Assembly (NCBI GenBank): GCA_002336895.1
Contig: DDFC01000027.1
Span: forward strand, 14,330-78,329
Origin: Verrucomicrobiaceae bacterium UBA1938
GTDB taxonomy: Bacteria; Verrucomicrobiota; Verrucomicrobiia; Verrucomicrobiales; Verrucomicrobiaceae
Length of the DNA: 64,000 bases
Reading direction: 5' to 3'
The first letter of the stretch is position 1. Each line of letters starts with the position of its first letter. A program made the translations under genes and the position numbers. Shown in pieces: positions 1 through 9,538 of the stretch. Under the pieces are notes generated by a model. That model saw only the letters and a list, made by a program, of their open reading frames with translations, was not told where the DNA came from and did no database searches.

Positions 1-1908
1 TGCCTCGATGGCGGGCGGCATCCGGTCAAACGGGTCATTGATGAAACGCTGGATGTCTGGTGTGACATCTTCAAAGACGGCCACGATGTGATGAGCGCCG
101 TGCTGCGCTGGCGCACGGCGGGCTCCAAGCGCTGGTTTGAAGCTCCCATGAAGCTGGTGGAAAACGACCGCTGGCACGGCCAGTGCCGCTTCTCCAAAGC
201 CGGGCGCTGGGAGTATGTGGTGGAGGCCTGGGGAGACACCTTCCGCTCGTGGAAAAAGACCTTCGCCGTGCGCGTGCAGGCCAAAGACCCCGACGTGCCG
301 GTGGAGGCGCTGGAAGGCGCACGCCTGCTGCGAGATGCCGCCAAACACGCCCGCACCGCAGGTGTAGCCGCCTCCGCCAAGCAGCTGGAGGACTTTGCCG
401 ATGTGCTCTCCTCATCAAAGCCTGCAGACCTCATGGACGTGCTGCTCTCCGATGAGCTGCAGAGCCTGATGGACAAATACCCAGACCGCTCCCAGTCCAC
501 CACCTCAGACACCCTGCGCGCCACTGTGGAGCGCGAGCGCGCCCGCTTCTCCGCCTGGTATGAGTTCTTCCCGCGTGGCGCCGAGGGCCGCAGCGACAAG
601 CACTCCACCTTCCGCGACTGCCTGGGCCGCCTGGACCACGCGGCGCACATGGGCTTTGACGTCATCTACTTCCCGCCGATCCACCCCATCGGCGTCACCG
701 CACGCAAAGGCAAAAACAACACGCTCACTGCCAAGGAGGGCGATGTGGGCAGCCCGTGGGCCATCGGCGGCCCCGCTGGCGGACATTACAACATCGAGCC
801 CGCCCTGGGCACCGAGAAGGACTTTGTCTGGCTGGTGAAGGAGGCGAAAAAACGCGGCCTCGAAATCGCGCTCGACTTTGCGCTCAACTGCTCGCCGGAT
901 CATCCCTATGTCAAAGACCACCCCGAGTGGTTCTACCAGCGTCCGGACGGCAGCATCCGCTACGCGGAAAATCCGCCGAAGAAGTACCAGGACATCTACC
1001 CGCTGAACTTCCACTGCGACGACTGGCGCAATCTGTGGAAGGAGCTGATCAACGTGGTGCAGTTCTGGGTGGACCGCGGCGTGAAGATCTTCCGTGTGGA
1101 CAATCCGCACACCAAGCCCGTGGCCTTCTGGGAGGAGCTCATCTCCACCATCCAGCGCAAGGACCCCGACGTGCTCTTCCTGGCCGAGGCCTTCACCAAG
1201 CCGAAGATGATGCAGGTGCTGGGCAAGGTAGGCTTCACCCAGAGCTACACCTACTTCACCTGGCGCGAGGACAAGCAGTCCCTGACCGAGTACGCCACCG
1301 AGCTGACCCACGGCGACATGCGCTGGTACTACCGCGCCAATTTCTGGCCCAACACGCCGGACATCCTGCCCGGCCACCTGCAAAATGCGGGCGGGCAGAT
1401 GTTCCGCATCCGTGCCGCACTGGCCGCCACGCTCTCCTCCACCTGGGGCATGTACTCCGGCTATGAACTCTGCGAAAACGACCCCTACCCCGGCAAGGAA
1501 GAATACAACAACAGCGAGAAGTACGAGCTCAAGCAGCGCGACTACAACAAGCTGGGCAACATCACCGGCTTCATCCGTGCGCTGAATCTCATCCGCCGCG
1601 AAAACCCGGCGCTGCACCTCTACGACAACCTCCGCTTCCACGGCGCCGACCACCCGCAGATCCTCTGCTACAGCAAGGCCACGCCTGACTTCAGCAACCG
1701 CGTCCTTTGCGTCATCAGCCATGATCCACACCACCCCGCCATGGGCATGGTGCACCTGGATCTGAGCGCCCTGGGCCTGGATGGCAGCCGCCCCTACAAG
1801 GTGACCGACCTGCTGCACAACCAGACCTACGAATGGCGCGGCGCAAACAACTACGTGGAGCTCCGCCCCGGCGGCACCGCGATGCACATCTTCCGCGTGG
1901 AGCAGTGA
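1..1908 (+). CDS. glgE: Alpha-1,4-glucan:maltose-1-phosphate maltosyltransferase (5' truncated by window)
   Basis: GlgE transfers maltosyl units from alpha-maltose-1-phosphate to the non-reducing end of alpha-1,4-glucan (GH13_3, cytoplasmic). The frame is open from base 1 and has the family's N-terminal strand pattern (DGGRHPVKRV, DIFKDGHDV), so the start lies just upstream of the window and only a few dozen residues are missing. The GH13 barrel occupies most of the protein: YFPPIHPIG, then the nucleophile Asp in FRVDNPHTKP (codon at 1099) and the acid/base Glu in LAEAFTKP (codon at 1186). The 29-residue spacing equals that of the characterised Streptomyces enzyme. The all-beta C-terminal domain is complete. 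The next gene begins 6 bases after the stop. GlgC lies about 6 kb away on the other strand, which fits an alpha-glucan pathway; no TreS or maltokinase is visible here. Identification is secure. Confidence 0.96.
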   Translation, partial: CLDGGRHPVKRVIDETLDVWCDIFKDGHDVMSAVLRWRTAGSKRWFEAPMKLVENDRWHGQCRFSKAGRWEYVVEAWGDTFRSWKKTFAVRVQAKDPDVPVEALEGARLLRDAAKHARTAGVAASAKQLEDFADVLSSSKPADLMDVLLSDELQSLMDKYPDRSQSTTSDTLRATVERERARFSAWYEFFPRGAEGRSDKHSTFRDCLGRLDHAAHMGFDVIYFPPIHPIGVTARKGKNNTLTAKEGDVGSPWAIGGPAGGHYNIEPALGTEKDFVWLVKEAKKRGLEIALDFALNCSPDHPYVKDHPEWFYQRPDGSIRYAENPPKKYQDIYPLNFHCDDWRNLWKELINVVQFWVDRGVKIFRVDNPHTKPVAFWEELISTIQRKDPDVLFLAEAFTKPKMMQVLGKVGFTQSYTYFTWREDKQSLTEYATELTHGDMRWYYRANFWPNTPDILPGHLQNAGGQMFRIRAALAATLSSTWGMYSGYELCENDPYPGKEEYNNSEKYELKQRDYNKLGNITGFIRALNLIRRENPALHLYDNLRFHGADHPQILCYSKATPDFSNRVLCVISHDPHHPAMGMVHLDLSALGLDGSRPYKVTDLLHNQTYEWRGANNYVELRPGGTAMHIFRVEQ

Positions 1909-1914
1909 TGCACC

Positions 1915-2703
1915 ATGAAATGCCGCGAAAAGCTGCTTCTCTCCCTGCTGGTGCTCATGCTGGCAGGGATGTCGCCCTCATGGCGGCTGGAGTCCAGCAG
2001 CAAAGCGGCCCCGCTGGGACATGACGCGGTCTTTGTGATCAAGACGATCACGGGCGCGAAGAAGGTGGAGATGCAGCTCGTCTTTTTCGATGAGAAGCAG
2101 TGCAGCATGCGCGTGGCGGTGAATCCCAGCCACCAGATGGCCTCACCGCTGAATGAAATCGGAGTGAAGGCCAAGGCCCTGACTGTGTGCAATGGAGGTT
2201 ACTTCCATGTGGACAGCCTCACCTCAGACGGACTCGAGATCGCAAATGGCAGACGCACAGATGAGTTCCGCCGCAATGCCGGCTGGGTCGGTGCGCTGAT
2301 TGTCCGCCAGGGCAGGCCGTCGCTCATTCTGGAAAAGGAGTTTCAGGATGCGCCGGACATCAGCGACTTTGTCCAGTGCAGCCCCTGGCTGGTGGATGAG
2401 GGGCAAATCTGCCCCGTGCTGAATCCGGGCCAGGACCCGCGCCACCGCCGCACCTTCATCATGACCGATGGTGCTGGCCGCTGGGCCGTCGGTGTGTGCA
2501 ATGGCGTCGGGCTGCATGAGCTCGCTGCCATTCTCGTCACGCCAGGCATCATCACTGAAATGAAAGCGAAGCGTGCTCTCAATCTCGATGGCGGCCCCTC
2601 CACCGGACTGTGGTGCCGCAGCGCCGATGGCCGCGAGCATTTTGAAAAGCCCGGCTGGGCTGTGCGCAACGCCATTGTGATCGCGCCGCGAGAGCCTAGA
2701 TGA
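1915..2703 (+). CDS. Secreted phosphodiester glycosidase-like (NAGPA/DUF2233 domain) protein
   Basis: A 262-residue protein with an N-terminal hydrophobic segment (KLLLSLLVLMLAGM) consistent with a signal peptide or anchor. The rest matches the NAGPA (DUF2233) fold of phosphodiester alpha-GlcNAcase and bacterial relatives: the NGGYF motif near residue 85, then GWVGALIV, and ALNLDGGPSTGLW near residue 220, the two signature motifs of the family. Bacterial members act on phosphodiester-linked sugars or peptidoglycan-related substrates; the actual substrate here is unknown. The start is 6 bases after the glgE stop, so co-transcription is likely, although a role in glucan metabolism is only inferred. 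Confidence 0.8.
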   Translation: MKCREKLLLSLLVLMLAGMSPSWRLESSSKAAPLGHDAVFVIKTITGAKKVEMQLVFFDEKQCSMRVAVNPSHQMASPLNEIGVKAKALTVCNGGYFHVDSLTSDGLEIANGRRTDEFRRNAGWVGALIVRQGRPSLILEKEFQDAPDISDFVQCSPWLVDEGQICPVLNPGQDPRHRRTFIMTDGAGRWAVGVCNGVGLHELAAILVTPGIITEMKAKRALNLDGGPSTGLWCRSADGREHFEKPGWAVRNAIVIAPREPR

Positions 2704-2770
2704 ACGCATCATCGATAGATTCCAGCCTGCTGTCTGTATTGGTGAAGCCCCACCAAACGGCCCTTTTCGC

Positions 2771-5230
2771 ATGCTGAAGCACCTTTGCTCTCTCCTCGTT
2801 GTTGCCCAGCTGCTCTCGCTGCGGCCGCTGTGCGCTGCTGAATCGATCATCATCGAACAAGGCAGGCAGCTGGCGGAGATCGTCATCTCTGACAAACCCG
2901 CACGCATGACAAAGCTGGCGGCGAAGGAACTGCAGCACTACGTGGCCAAGATGTCTGGAGCAACTCTGCCAGTCGTCACTGAGCGCACGCCGGGAAAGCC
3001 CGCCATCTTTGTGGGCATGAGCCGCCACACGGAGGCTCTTGGCCTTGCGACACAGACGCTCCAGCACGGTGCCTTCCGCATGGCCTCAGGCGAGGGCTGG
3101 CTGGCCTTGTTGGGCGCGGACAAGGACTACGTGCCCATCGAGCCCTGGGGCCGCAAGCGGGACAAAAATGAAACCGCCCGCGTGAATGCCGAGTGGGACA
3201 AAATCACCGGAGACACTTTTTGGAACACCGCCGGCGAGCTCTACCAGCGCTACCACCCCGAGCTCGACATCTGGGAAATGGATGATGCAGGCACCTTCAA
3301 TGCCGTGAATGAATTCCTGCGCAGCCTCGGCTGCCGCTGGTTCGCCCCCGGAGAGATCGGCGAGGTGGTGCCGCAGGTGGCCACGATCACGCTGCCGCAG
3401 GTGAACCGCACGGTGGCTCCCGACTTTGGCTTTCGCCGCTTCTCCTACTACACGCAGCACACCGGCATTGGCGACAGGGCTCTATGGGATCTTCGCCTCG
3501 GGCTCAACTTCGGCGCGGAGATCGCGGGTTTTCCGCAGATCTGCCACGGGCTGAAGTTTGTCATCATGCGCGATGAGATGAAACAGGCGCACCCGGAGAT
3601 GTATCTGCTGCAGGAGGGCAAACGCAGCACCCGCAGCGAAGGCATCCCCAATCTGCTCTCTCCGCTGCTGTTTGAAAAACAGGTGAAGCATGTGCGCGCG
3701 ATGTTTGACCACTTCCACGAGCCGATGCACAACATCGACCTCGTGGACGGTTACAGCGGCCTGACCTCCGACGATCCCGCGTGGATGGCGCAGCTCACAC
3801 CGGAGCGCGGCTGGAGAGGCACCATGTCCGACCACGTATGGGGCTACCTGAACCGCGTGGCGCTGGAGGTGAACCGCAGCCACCCGGACCGGCTCGTCAG
3901 CGCGCTCGCCTACGGCGCCTACACGCAGCCGCCGCTGAAGATTGAAAAGCTCAGCCCCAACCTCGCGCTGATCGACGTGCGGCACCGTCAGGAGTTCTGG
4001 GACGAGGCCAAATGGAAGGAGCGCCGAGAATGGCGCGCCGAGTGGCTGAAGAAGCTGCCCTCCGGCAAGTACATCAGCTGGGACTTCTGCACCAATGCAC
4101 GCCCGGAGCAGGTCGGACGTCCTGTGATTTACACTCAGCAGATCAGCCGGGACCTGCGCGAGCTGAAAGGTGTCAGCCTTGGCGAACTGGTGGAAATTTA
4201 CGCGCACCCCACAGACAAGGAGTCATCCTTTGGCTACAACGATCTCGCCATCGAGCATCTCAATCTCTATCTCACCGCACGTCTCTACTGGGATGTGAAT
4301 CAGGACGTGAATGCGCTGCTGGCAGATTATGTCACCAGCTACTACGGCCCTGCGGCTGAGGCGATGCTGGCCTTCATCACCCATGCTGAATCCAACTGGA
4401 TGCACATGAATACCGACGCGGCAAAGATCGGCGAGTCCCTGGACCTCCTCGCCAAGGCCAAGGCCACCGCTGATCCGGCCAGCCTCCCCGGCCGCCGCAT
4501 CCGGCAGATCGCGGACCTCATGAAGCCTCTGGAAGCCCTGCGCATGCAGCTCAGCCGTAAACGCGAAACGGATCTCTCCTATCGCGTGCTGGAAACCTCC
4601 AACACCGGAGCCAAACCGCTCGGCAGCAAGCCGCTCGATGGCAATGTGGACAAAGCCTGGTGGGGCGAGGTACGCATCGCGCCGCTGATCAAGCTGCGCT
4701 CTGAAGACCCTCAGCCCAAATGCAACAGCAGCTTCCAGATCCAGCGCGATGGCGGCACCTTGCACATCGGCATCGTCTGCCTGGAGCCGGACATGAAAGG
4801 GCTGCAGACCAGCACAACTCAAAACGACAACCCCAAGCTTCTGGAGGGCGACCACATCACCCTGCTCATCGAAACATCTTCGCGCAGCTACTACGAGATC
4901 TCCATCAACCCCGCTGGTGCCGTGTATGACCTCGACCGCGCCACGGGCGGACGTGGGCTCGGCTGGAGCAGCGGCGCGCAGGTGGCCGTGCATCGCGGCA
5001 CGGATCGCTGGAGCATCGAGATGAGACTCCCGATCGTCGGAGACGAGGCCTTTGTACTCGATCCCACCAAGGGCATCGATGGCTCGCGGCCCACAGAGCT
5101 TTTCCCATGGCACTTCAATCTCGGCCGCAGCCGTGTGCGTGATGGCAAGGCAGAGCGCACCGCCTTCTCCCCCACCGGCAAGGCAAACCTGCGCGTGCCT
5201 GAGAAGTTTGCCAAGCTCTGGGGGCGGTAA
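2771..5230 (+). CDS. Secreted DUF4838 protein with C-terminal CBM9-like domain
   Basis: An 819-residue protein with a Sec signal peptide ending near CAAES. Residues about 25-120 resemble the alpha-glucuronidase-type N-terminal domain (RMTKLAAKELQHYV, then FVGMSRH). The central part (about 150-600) has the DUF4838 pattern: NEFLRSLGCRWFAPGEIGE, CHGLKFV, and WDFCTN. The last 200 residues begin with an LDGNVDKAWW segment and continue with ITLLIETSSRSYYEISINPAG and WSIEMRLPI, as in CBM9-like sugar-binding modules. DUF4838 proteins are abundant in Verrucomicrobiota and Planctomycetes and are presumed polysaccharide-degrading enzymes; no substrate can be named. It starts 67 bases after the previous gene, same strand. 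Confidence 0.8.
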   Translation: MLKHLCSLLVVAQLLSLRPLCAAESIIIEQGRQLAEIVISDKPARMTKLAAKELQHYVAKMSGATLPVVTERTPGKPAIFVGMSRHTEALGLATQTLQHGAFRMASGEGWLALLGADKDYVPIEPWGRKRDKNETARVNAEWDKITGDTFWNTAGELYQRYHPELDIWEMDDAGTFNAVNEFLRSLGCRWFAPGEIGEVVPQVATITLPQVNRTVAPDFGFRRFSYYTQHTGIGDRALWDLRLGLNFGAEIAGFPQICHGLKFVIMRDEMKQAHPEMYLLQEGKRSTRSEGIPNLLSPLLFEKQVKHVRAMFDHFHEPMHNIDLVDGYSGLTSDDPAWMAQLTPERGWRGTMSDHVWGYLNRVALEVNRSHPDRLVSALAYGAYTQPPLKIEKLSPNLALIDVRHRQEFWDEAKWKERREWRAEWLKKLPSGKYISWDFCTNARPEQVGRPVIYTQQISRDLRELKGVSLGELVEIYAHPTDKESSFGYNDLAIEHLNLYLTARLYWDVNQDVNALLADYVTSYYGPAAEAMLAFITHAESNWMHMNTDAAKIGESLDLLAKAKATADPASLPGRRIRQIADLMKPLEALRMQLSRKRETDLSYRVLETSNTGAKPLGSKPLDGNVDKAWWGEVRIAPLIKLRSEDPQPKCNSSFQIQRDGGTLHIGIVCLEPDMKGLQTSTTQNDNPKLLEGDHITLLIETSSRSYYEISINPAGAVYDLDRATGGRGLGWSSGAQVAVHRGTDRWSIEMRLPIVGDEAFVLDPTKGIDGSRPTELFPWHFNLGRSRVRDGKAERTAFSPTGKANLRVPEKFAKLWGR

Positions 5231-5287
5231 AACTTTACGTCACCAAATTCCCGGCGAGATCCACGCTTCTTCGTGCGTTCGAAAAAG

Positions 5288-6550
5288 ATGCGCCCAACCA
5301 TTTTCAGCCTTCTTCTCCTCGGCCTGCTCTCCACCGCCTCCGCCGCAGAGCCGCGCTGGTACAAGGGGAACACGCACACGCATTCCCTGTGGAGCGACGG
5401 CAATGACTTTCCGGAGATGATCACGGACTGGTACAAGCAGCACGGCTACGACTTCCTGGCCATCTCCGACCACAACGTGCTGCAGGCAAAGGAGGTGTGG
5501 ATGAGCGAGCCCGCCATCGAAAAGCGCCGCCGCATCCTGGGCAAGACCACAATGGAAAAGTATCGCGCCCGCTTCGGTGATGAATGGGTGACCACACGTG
5601 AAAAAGACGGCGTGACCGAGGTGCGGCTCAAGAAGCTGGAGGAGTACCGCCCCAAGTTTGAAGAGCCGGGCAAGTTCCTCCTCATCCAAGCGGAGGAAAT
5701 CAGCGCGGGCTTGGGCAAGATCCCCATCCACCTCAATGCGGTGAATCTTCGGGAGGAGATCAAGCCGGTGAAGGACCTCAGCAGCATCCCGGAAGTGATG
5801 CGCGCGAATCTGAAAATGGTGAACGAGCAGTCCCAGCGCCTCGGCATCCCCATGCTCTCCCACATCAATCATCCGAACTTCAGGTGGGCTCTCTCAGCCG
5901 AGGATCTGGCGGCGGTCCTGGAGGAAAATTTCTGGGAGATCTACAACGGCCACCCCACCATCAACTACCCCGGCGATGCCTCACGCATGGGGCACGAAAA
6001 GATCTGGGATGTGGCCAACACGCTGCGGATTACCGAATTCAAAGCACCTCCGCTCTACGGCGTGGGCACGGACGACTCCCACCGCTACCACGGCGAGGAA
6101 AATGGCCCCGGCCGCGGCTGGGTGATGGTGCGCGCCGCCAGCCTGGACCCCGCCGAGATCGTGAAGGCGATGAAGGCCGGCGACTTCTACGCCTCCTCCG
6201 GCGTGACACTGGACGATGTGAGCTTCAAGGCCGGCGAGCTGCGCATCCGCATCCACGCCGAACCCGGCGTCACCTACAGCACGCAAATTCGCGGCACGCT
6301 GCCCGGCTACGACGCCACCACACGCCCCGCCCCGCCCGTGGCCGATGACCTGCATCCGCCGCGCCTGCTCTACTCCGACGACATCGGCAAAACCCTGGCC
6401 ACCATCGAAGGCACGGAAGTCGTGTGGAAACCCACCGGCAAGGAGCTCTACTTCCGCGCCGTGATCACGTCATCAAAGCCATACGCAAATCCGTCCTTCG
6501 AAGGACAGAAGGAGATGGCCTGGACGCAGCCGATGGGTTGGAAAAGATAG
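5288..6550 (+). CDS. Secreted PHP-domain metal-dependent phosphoesterase-like protein
   Basis: A 420-residue protein. I chose the ATG at 5288 over an upstream GTG because it directly begins a Sec signal peptide (MRPTIFSLLLLGLLSTASA). The mature protein starts with the PHP signature: NTHTHSLWSDGNDFPEM followed by YDFLAISDHN, giving the first metal-binding His and Asp residues. Later SHINHPNF and GTDDSHRYHGEE match further PHP metal-ligand motifs. PHP proteins of this secreted subtype are common in Verrucomicrobiota near sugar-degradation genes and probably hydrolyse a phosphoester or act as lactonase-like enzymes; the substrate is unknown. It follows the DUF4838 gene on the same strand after 57 bases. 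Confidence 0.78.
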   Translation: MRPTIFSLLLLGLLSTASAAEPRWYKGNTHTHSLWSDGNDFPEMITDWYKQHGYDFLAISDHNVLQAKEVWMSEPAIEKRRRILGKTTMEKYRARFGDEWVTTREKDGVTEVRLKKLEEYRPKFEEPGKFLLIQAEEISAGLGKIPIHLNAVNLREEIKPVKDLSSIPEVMRANLKMVNEQSQRLGIPMLSHINHPNFRWALSAEDLAAVLEENFWEIYNGHPTINYPGDASRMGHEKIWDVANTLRITEFKAPPLYGVGTDDSHRYHGEENGPGRGWVMVRAASLDPAEIVKAMKAGDFYASSGVTLDDVSFKAGELRIRIHAEPGVTYSTQIRGTLPGYDATTRPAPPVADDLHPPRLLYSDDIGKTLATIEGTEVVWKPTGKELYFRAVITSSKPYANPSFEGQKEMAWTQPMGWKR

Positions 6551-6565
6551 TGTCAGCCCGGCGCC

Positions 6566-8050
6566 TCAGAAACCCACCACGTAAAAGCGCTGCTGGGAGA
6601 CCTGCTCGGCTTCAGGCAGCGTGATCCAGCGCTCCTTGTAGCGCTCTCCCCAGCTGTCGCTGAAGGCGATCTCGTTGGTGTCTTTGTTGTAGCCGATGAT
6701 GAGGACCACGTGGCTGGTTTCCTTGTCCTTGGGCAGGGAATTGCCGGCGGCTTCGCCTGTGACCTTGGTCTTCCACGCGGCCCAGTCCTTCACATCCTTG
6801 CGCTCCTTGGTGCGGGCGTTGGCGGTTTTGTTGAAGTCTTTGGTGCTGTAGAGGCACCACATGAGGGGCACTCCTTTGTCGATGTATTTGGCGATGTCCT
6901 TGAGCTTGAGCTCGCTCTTCCACTCATCAAAGGAGCGGCGCTTGCTGCGGATCTGCGGGGCGATTCCCTCCAGCAGGGCGGAGACGCTGGTGCCGCCGCC
7001 AAAGCCGGAGTTCCCCGCATTGGCCAGAATGTACATGTCCGCCGGCACGCCGAGGTAGCGCATGGCGCGCTCTGCCGTGGCGGGGGCGCAGTAGCCTTTG
7101 GGGCCCTGGTCCACCATGGGGATGTCTCCGATCACGACGTCTCCGTTGTCGCGCTTTTCCAGATTGGCCAGCGCCTGGGCGCGGATGACCTTGTCCACGG
7201 TGTCCTCCACCTTGCCGCCGGCATCGGCAAAGGCGGTGGGCACCACCTGCACGCCCACATAGACGCCCTCGGCCTCGGCCAGCAGGATGGCGTGGCCGCG
7301 CCAGTCCCAGCGCTGCATGGTCAGGCGGCCGATGTTGCTGGGCCCTTCGCCAAAGCGCTCTTTTTTCGGTGCGCCGAGCAGCTTGGTGAGCGAGGCGGAA
7401 ATGGTGGTCAGGTCTTTGTCCATGGCCGTCTTGACGATCTCGGCGGCCTTGGCCGGAGGGGTGTCGCGGTCAAAGTGCAGCTCGCTGCCACCTTTGGAGC
7501 TGAAGAGGTCCCCCTTGTTGGCAAAGACGAGGGAAAAGCTGGTGACGTGGTCATTTTCCGCATACATGGCCACGGAGAAGGGATGCGCGCCAAAGAGCAT
7601 GTAGTCGTCCTTGGTGTAGGCGCGGTAGCTGCTGGCGGCCTTGGTCTTGGACTCCTGCGGGATCTTCAGGCGTGCGGCCACTTCCTCCGCAGACGAGGTG
7701 AAAAGCGGTGCCTCGGCAAACATGGGCTGCCCCACGGCCTCATTCACAGACTCGGGTGAGAGCTTGTCATTCGGGCCGGGCTTGAAGGTGTACTTGGCCG
7801 TGGCTGCGGCGGCTCCTGAAGGGGCGCTTTTGACGTACTGCTGATCTGAGGCGGAGAGAGAGGCGATGGGCAGAATGAAGCGCTGCCCGGCGGCGGTCTC
7901 GATGGTCACATTGGGGCCAGCCACGCCGATGAGCCTGGCCTGGATGGCCTTGCCCTGCGCATTGGTAAAGGTGCGGAGCTCGGCTGTCTGGGCAAAGGCT
8001 GCGGACAGGGTCAGGCCGAGTACGAGGAAAACACGGTTGGCATGCTTCAT
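6566..8050 (-). CDS. Secreted C39-like cysteine peptidase with N-terminal SHD1-like domain
   Basis: A 494-residue protein with a signal peptide (about 1-20, cleavage near AFA/QT). Residues 23-75 (LRTFTNAQGKAIQARLIG, then ASLSASDQQYV) match the SLA1-homology SHD1 domain seen repeatedly in secreted Planctomycete and Verrucomicrobial proteins. The C-terminal third is a peptidase C39-like/papain-fold domain: Cys321 in KGYCAPAT, His447 in SHVVLIIGY and Asp465 in FSDSWGE form a plausible complete triad. The middle region (about 90-300) is unassigned. It lies convergent to the PHP gene and 56 bases downstream of glgC on the same strand. Likely an exported peptidase or transglutaminase-like protein of unknown target. 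Confidence 0.75.
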   Translation of the reverse strand: MKHANRVFLVLGLTLSAAFAQTAELRTFTNAQGKAIQARLIGVAGPNVTIETAAGQRFILPIASLSASDQQYVKSAPSGAAAATAKYTFKPGPNDKLSPESVNEAVGQPMFAEAPLFTSSAEEVAARLKIPQESKTKAASSYRAYTKDDYMLFGAHPFSVAMYAENDHVTSFSLVFANKGDLFSSKGGSELHFDRDTPPAKAAEIVKTAMDKDLTTISASLTKLLGAPKKERFGEGPSNIGRLTMQRWDWRGHAILLAEAEGVYVGVQVVPTAFADAGGKVEDTVDKVIRAQALANLEKRDNGDVVIGDIPMVDQGPKGYCAPATAERAMRYLGVPADMYILANAGNSGFGGGTSVSALLEGIAPQIRSKRRSFDEWKSELKLKDIAKYIDKGVPLMWCLYSTKDFNKTANARTKERKDVKDWAAWKTKVTGEAAGNSLPKDKETSHVVLIIGYNKDTNEIAFSDSWGERYKERWITLPEAEQVSQQRFYVVGF

Positions 8051-8106
8051 GGTGGTGCTTTTTAACGCACCCCCGCCTTCCGGTGTTAGTCTTTTTTACG
8101 CCCGGA

Positions 8107-9417
8107 TCAGATCCACGTCCCGGAGGGGATGATGGCGTCCTTTGGCACGCAGATGATGCCGTCGCGGATGTAGAAATTTTCGCCGTCCATGTTGTCCGGC
8201 TTGCCCTCGGGGGTGATGACCACGTTGTCGCCGATGTGCACGTTCTTGTCGATGATGGCGCGCTCGATGCGGCAGTTGCGGCCGATGCCGGGTGCGGGGC
8301 GCGAGGGGTCGGTGCCCACGGCACCCGCGTAGTAGTCCGCACCCATGATGATGCAGTCGCGGATGGTGGTGCCGGGCTCGATGCGTGCGCGCAGGCCGAT
8401 CACGGCTGTTTCGATGTGGGCGTCCGTCAGCACGCTGCCGTCGGCAATGAGCGCACCACGGATGGTGGCGCCATTGATCTTGGTGGCGGGGAGGAAGCGC
8501 GCATGGGTGAAGATGGGCGCGGAGCTCTCAAAGAAGTCAAACTGCGGCACCATGCGGCAGAGGTCGAGATTGGCGTCGAAGAAATTGCGGATGGTGCCGA
8601 TGTCCTCCCAGTAGCCCTGGAAGTTGAAGTTGTGCACGCGCTTGTTCTTGATCGTGGCGGGGATGATGTGCTTGCCGAAGTCGTTGAAGGTGTTGTCGAG
8701 GCACTCGATGAGCACATCCCGGCGGAAGAGGTAGATGCCCATGGAGGCCTGAAAGCGCGCCTCGCCTTCGGGGATGCCCAGCTTTTTCAGAGTGGTGGGG
8801 GGGATGCGCAGCTTGTCCAGCACCGCAGGGTCCTTCGGCTTTTCCACAAACTCGTAGATGCGGCTGTTTTCATCCGAATGCATGATGCCAAAGCCGGTGG
8901 CGGCCTGCTCATCCACCGGGATGGTGGCGATGGTCAGGTCTGCATTGGTGGACACGTGCTGGCGCATGAGCATGCGGTAGTCCATGCGGTAGAGCTGGTC
9001 GCCGCTGAGGATGAGGTAGTAGTCGTAGTCCCCTTCCAGGAAGTAGCGCAGGTTCTGGCGCACGGCGTCTGCGGTGCCCTGGTACCAGCGCTCGCCCTCG
9101 GGTGTCTGCTGTGCGGCCAGCACCTCCACAAAGCCACGGGTGAACTGGTCAAAGCGGTAGGTGCGCGCGAGATGGCGGTTGAGCGAGGCGCTGTTGTACT
9201 GCGTCAGCACGTACACCTGGCGCAGTCCGGAATTGATGCAGTTGCTGATCGGGATGTCCACGATGCGGTACTTGCCCGCGAGCGGCACGGCCGGCTTGGC
9301 GCGGTTTTCAGTCAGAGGGAAAAGACGTGTGCCAGCACCGCCTCCCATGACGATGGCCAAAGTGTTGCGGCGGAGAAGCGTGTCCGCTTCGATCTGGACA
9401 TTGGTTGAATTGCTCAT
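8107..9417 (-). CDS. glgC: Glucose-1-phosphate adenylyltransferase
   Basis: GlgC makes ADP-glucose from glucose-1-phosphate and ATP, the committed step of bacterial glycogen synthesis. The 436-residue product matches the family length. The nucleotidyltransferase loop is IVMGGGAGTRLFPLT (about residues 22-36), followed by KPAVPLAGKYRIVDIPIS, the sugar-phosphate motif IYEFVEKPKDP, and a C-terminal left-handed beta-helix (RARIEPGTTIRDCIIMGAD). The ATG at 9417 was chosen over an in-frame extension of 49 residues because the extension has no family similarity. It is divergent from the cytochrome gene, with 121 bases between the starts. In organisms with GlgE, ADP-glucose can also feed maltose-1-phosphate synthesis by GlgM; no glgM is seen here. 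Confidence 0.96.
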   Translation of the reverse strand: MSNSTNVQIEADTLLRRNTLAIVMGGGAGTRLFPLTENRAKPAVPLAGKYRIVDIPISNCINSGLRQVYVLTQYNSASLNRHLARTYRFDQFTRGFVEVLAAQQTPEGERWYQGTADAVRQNLRYFLEGDYDYYLILSGDQLYRMDYRMLMRQHVSTNADLTIATIPVDEQAATGFGIMHSDENSRIYEFVEKPKDPAVLDKLRIPPTTLKKLGIPEGEARFQASMGIYLFRRDVLIECLDNTFNDFGKHIIPATIKNKRVHNFNFQGYWEDIGTIRNFFDANLDLCRMVPQFDFFESSAPIFTHARFLPATKINGATIRGALIADGSVLTDAHIETAVIGLRARIEPGTTIRDCIIMGADYYAGAVGTDPSRPAPGIGRNCRIERAIIDKNVHIGDNVVITPEGKPDNMDGENFYIRDGIICVPKDAIIPSGTWI

Positions 9418-9538
9418 GGTCCGAAGTTGGTTGTCATTATTTCTCTGAAACAAGGAAGACAAGCAAGCGTTATCCCTGCCCCGATTCTGACCGCAGACAC
9501 CCTCAGCTTGTCTTTCATTTTCAATTCCAACCAACCAC

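Noticed and set aside
505..1887. Minus-strand frame over glgE
   Set aside because: Antisense shadow; glgE motifs and catalytic residues are unambiguous.
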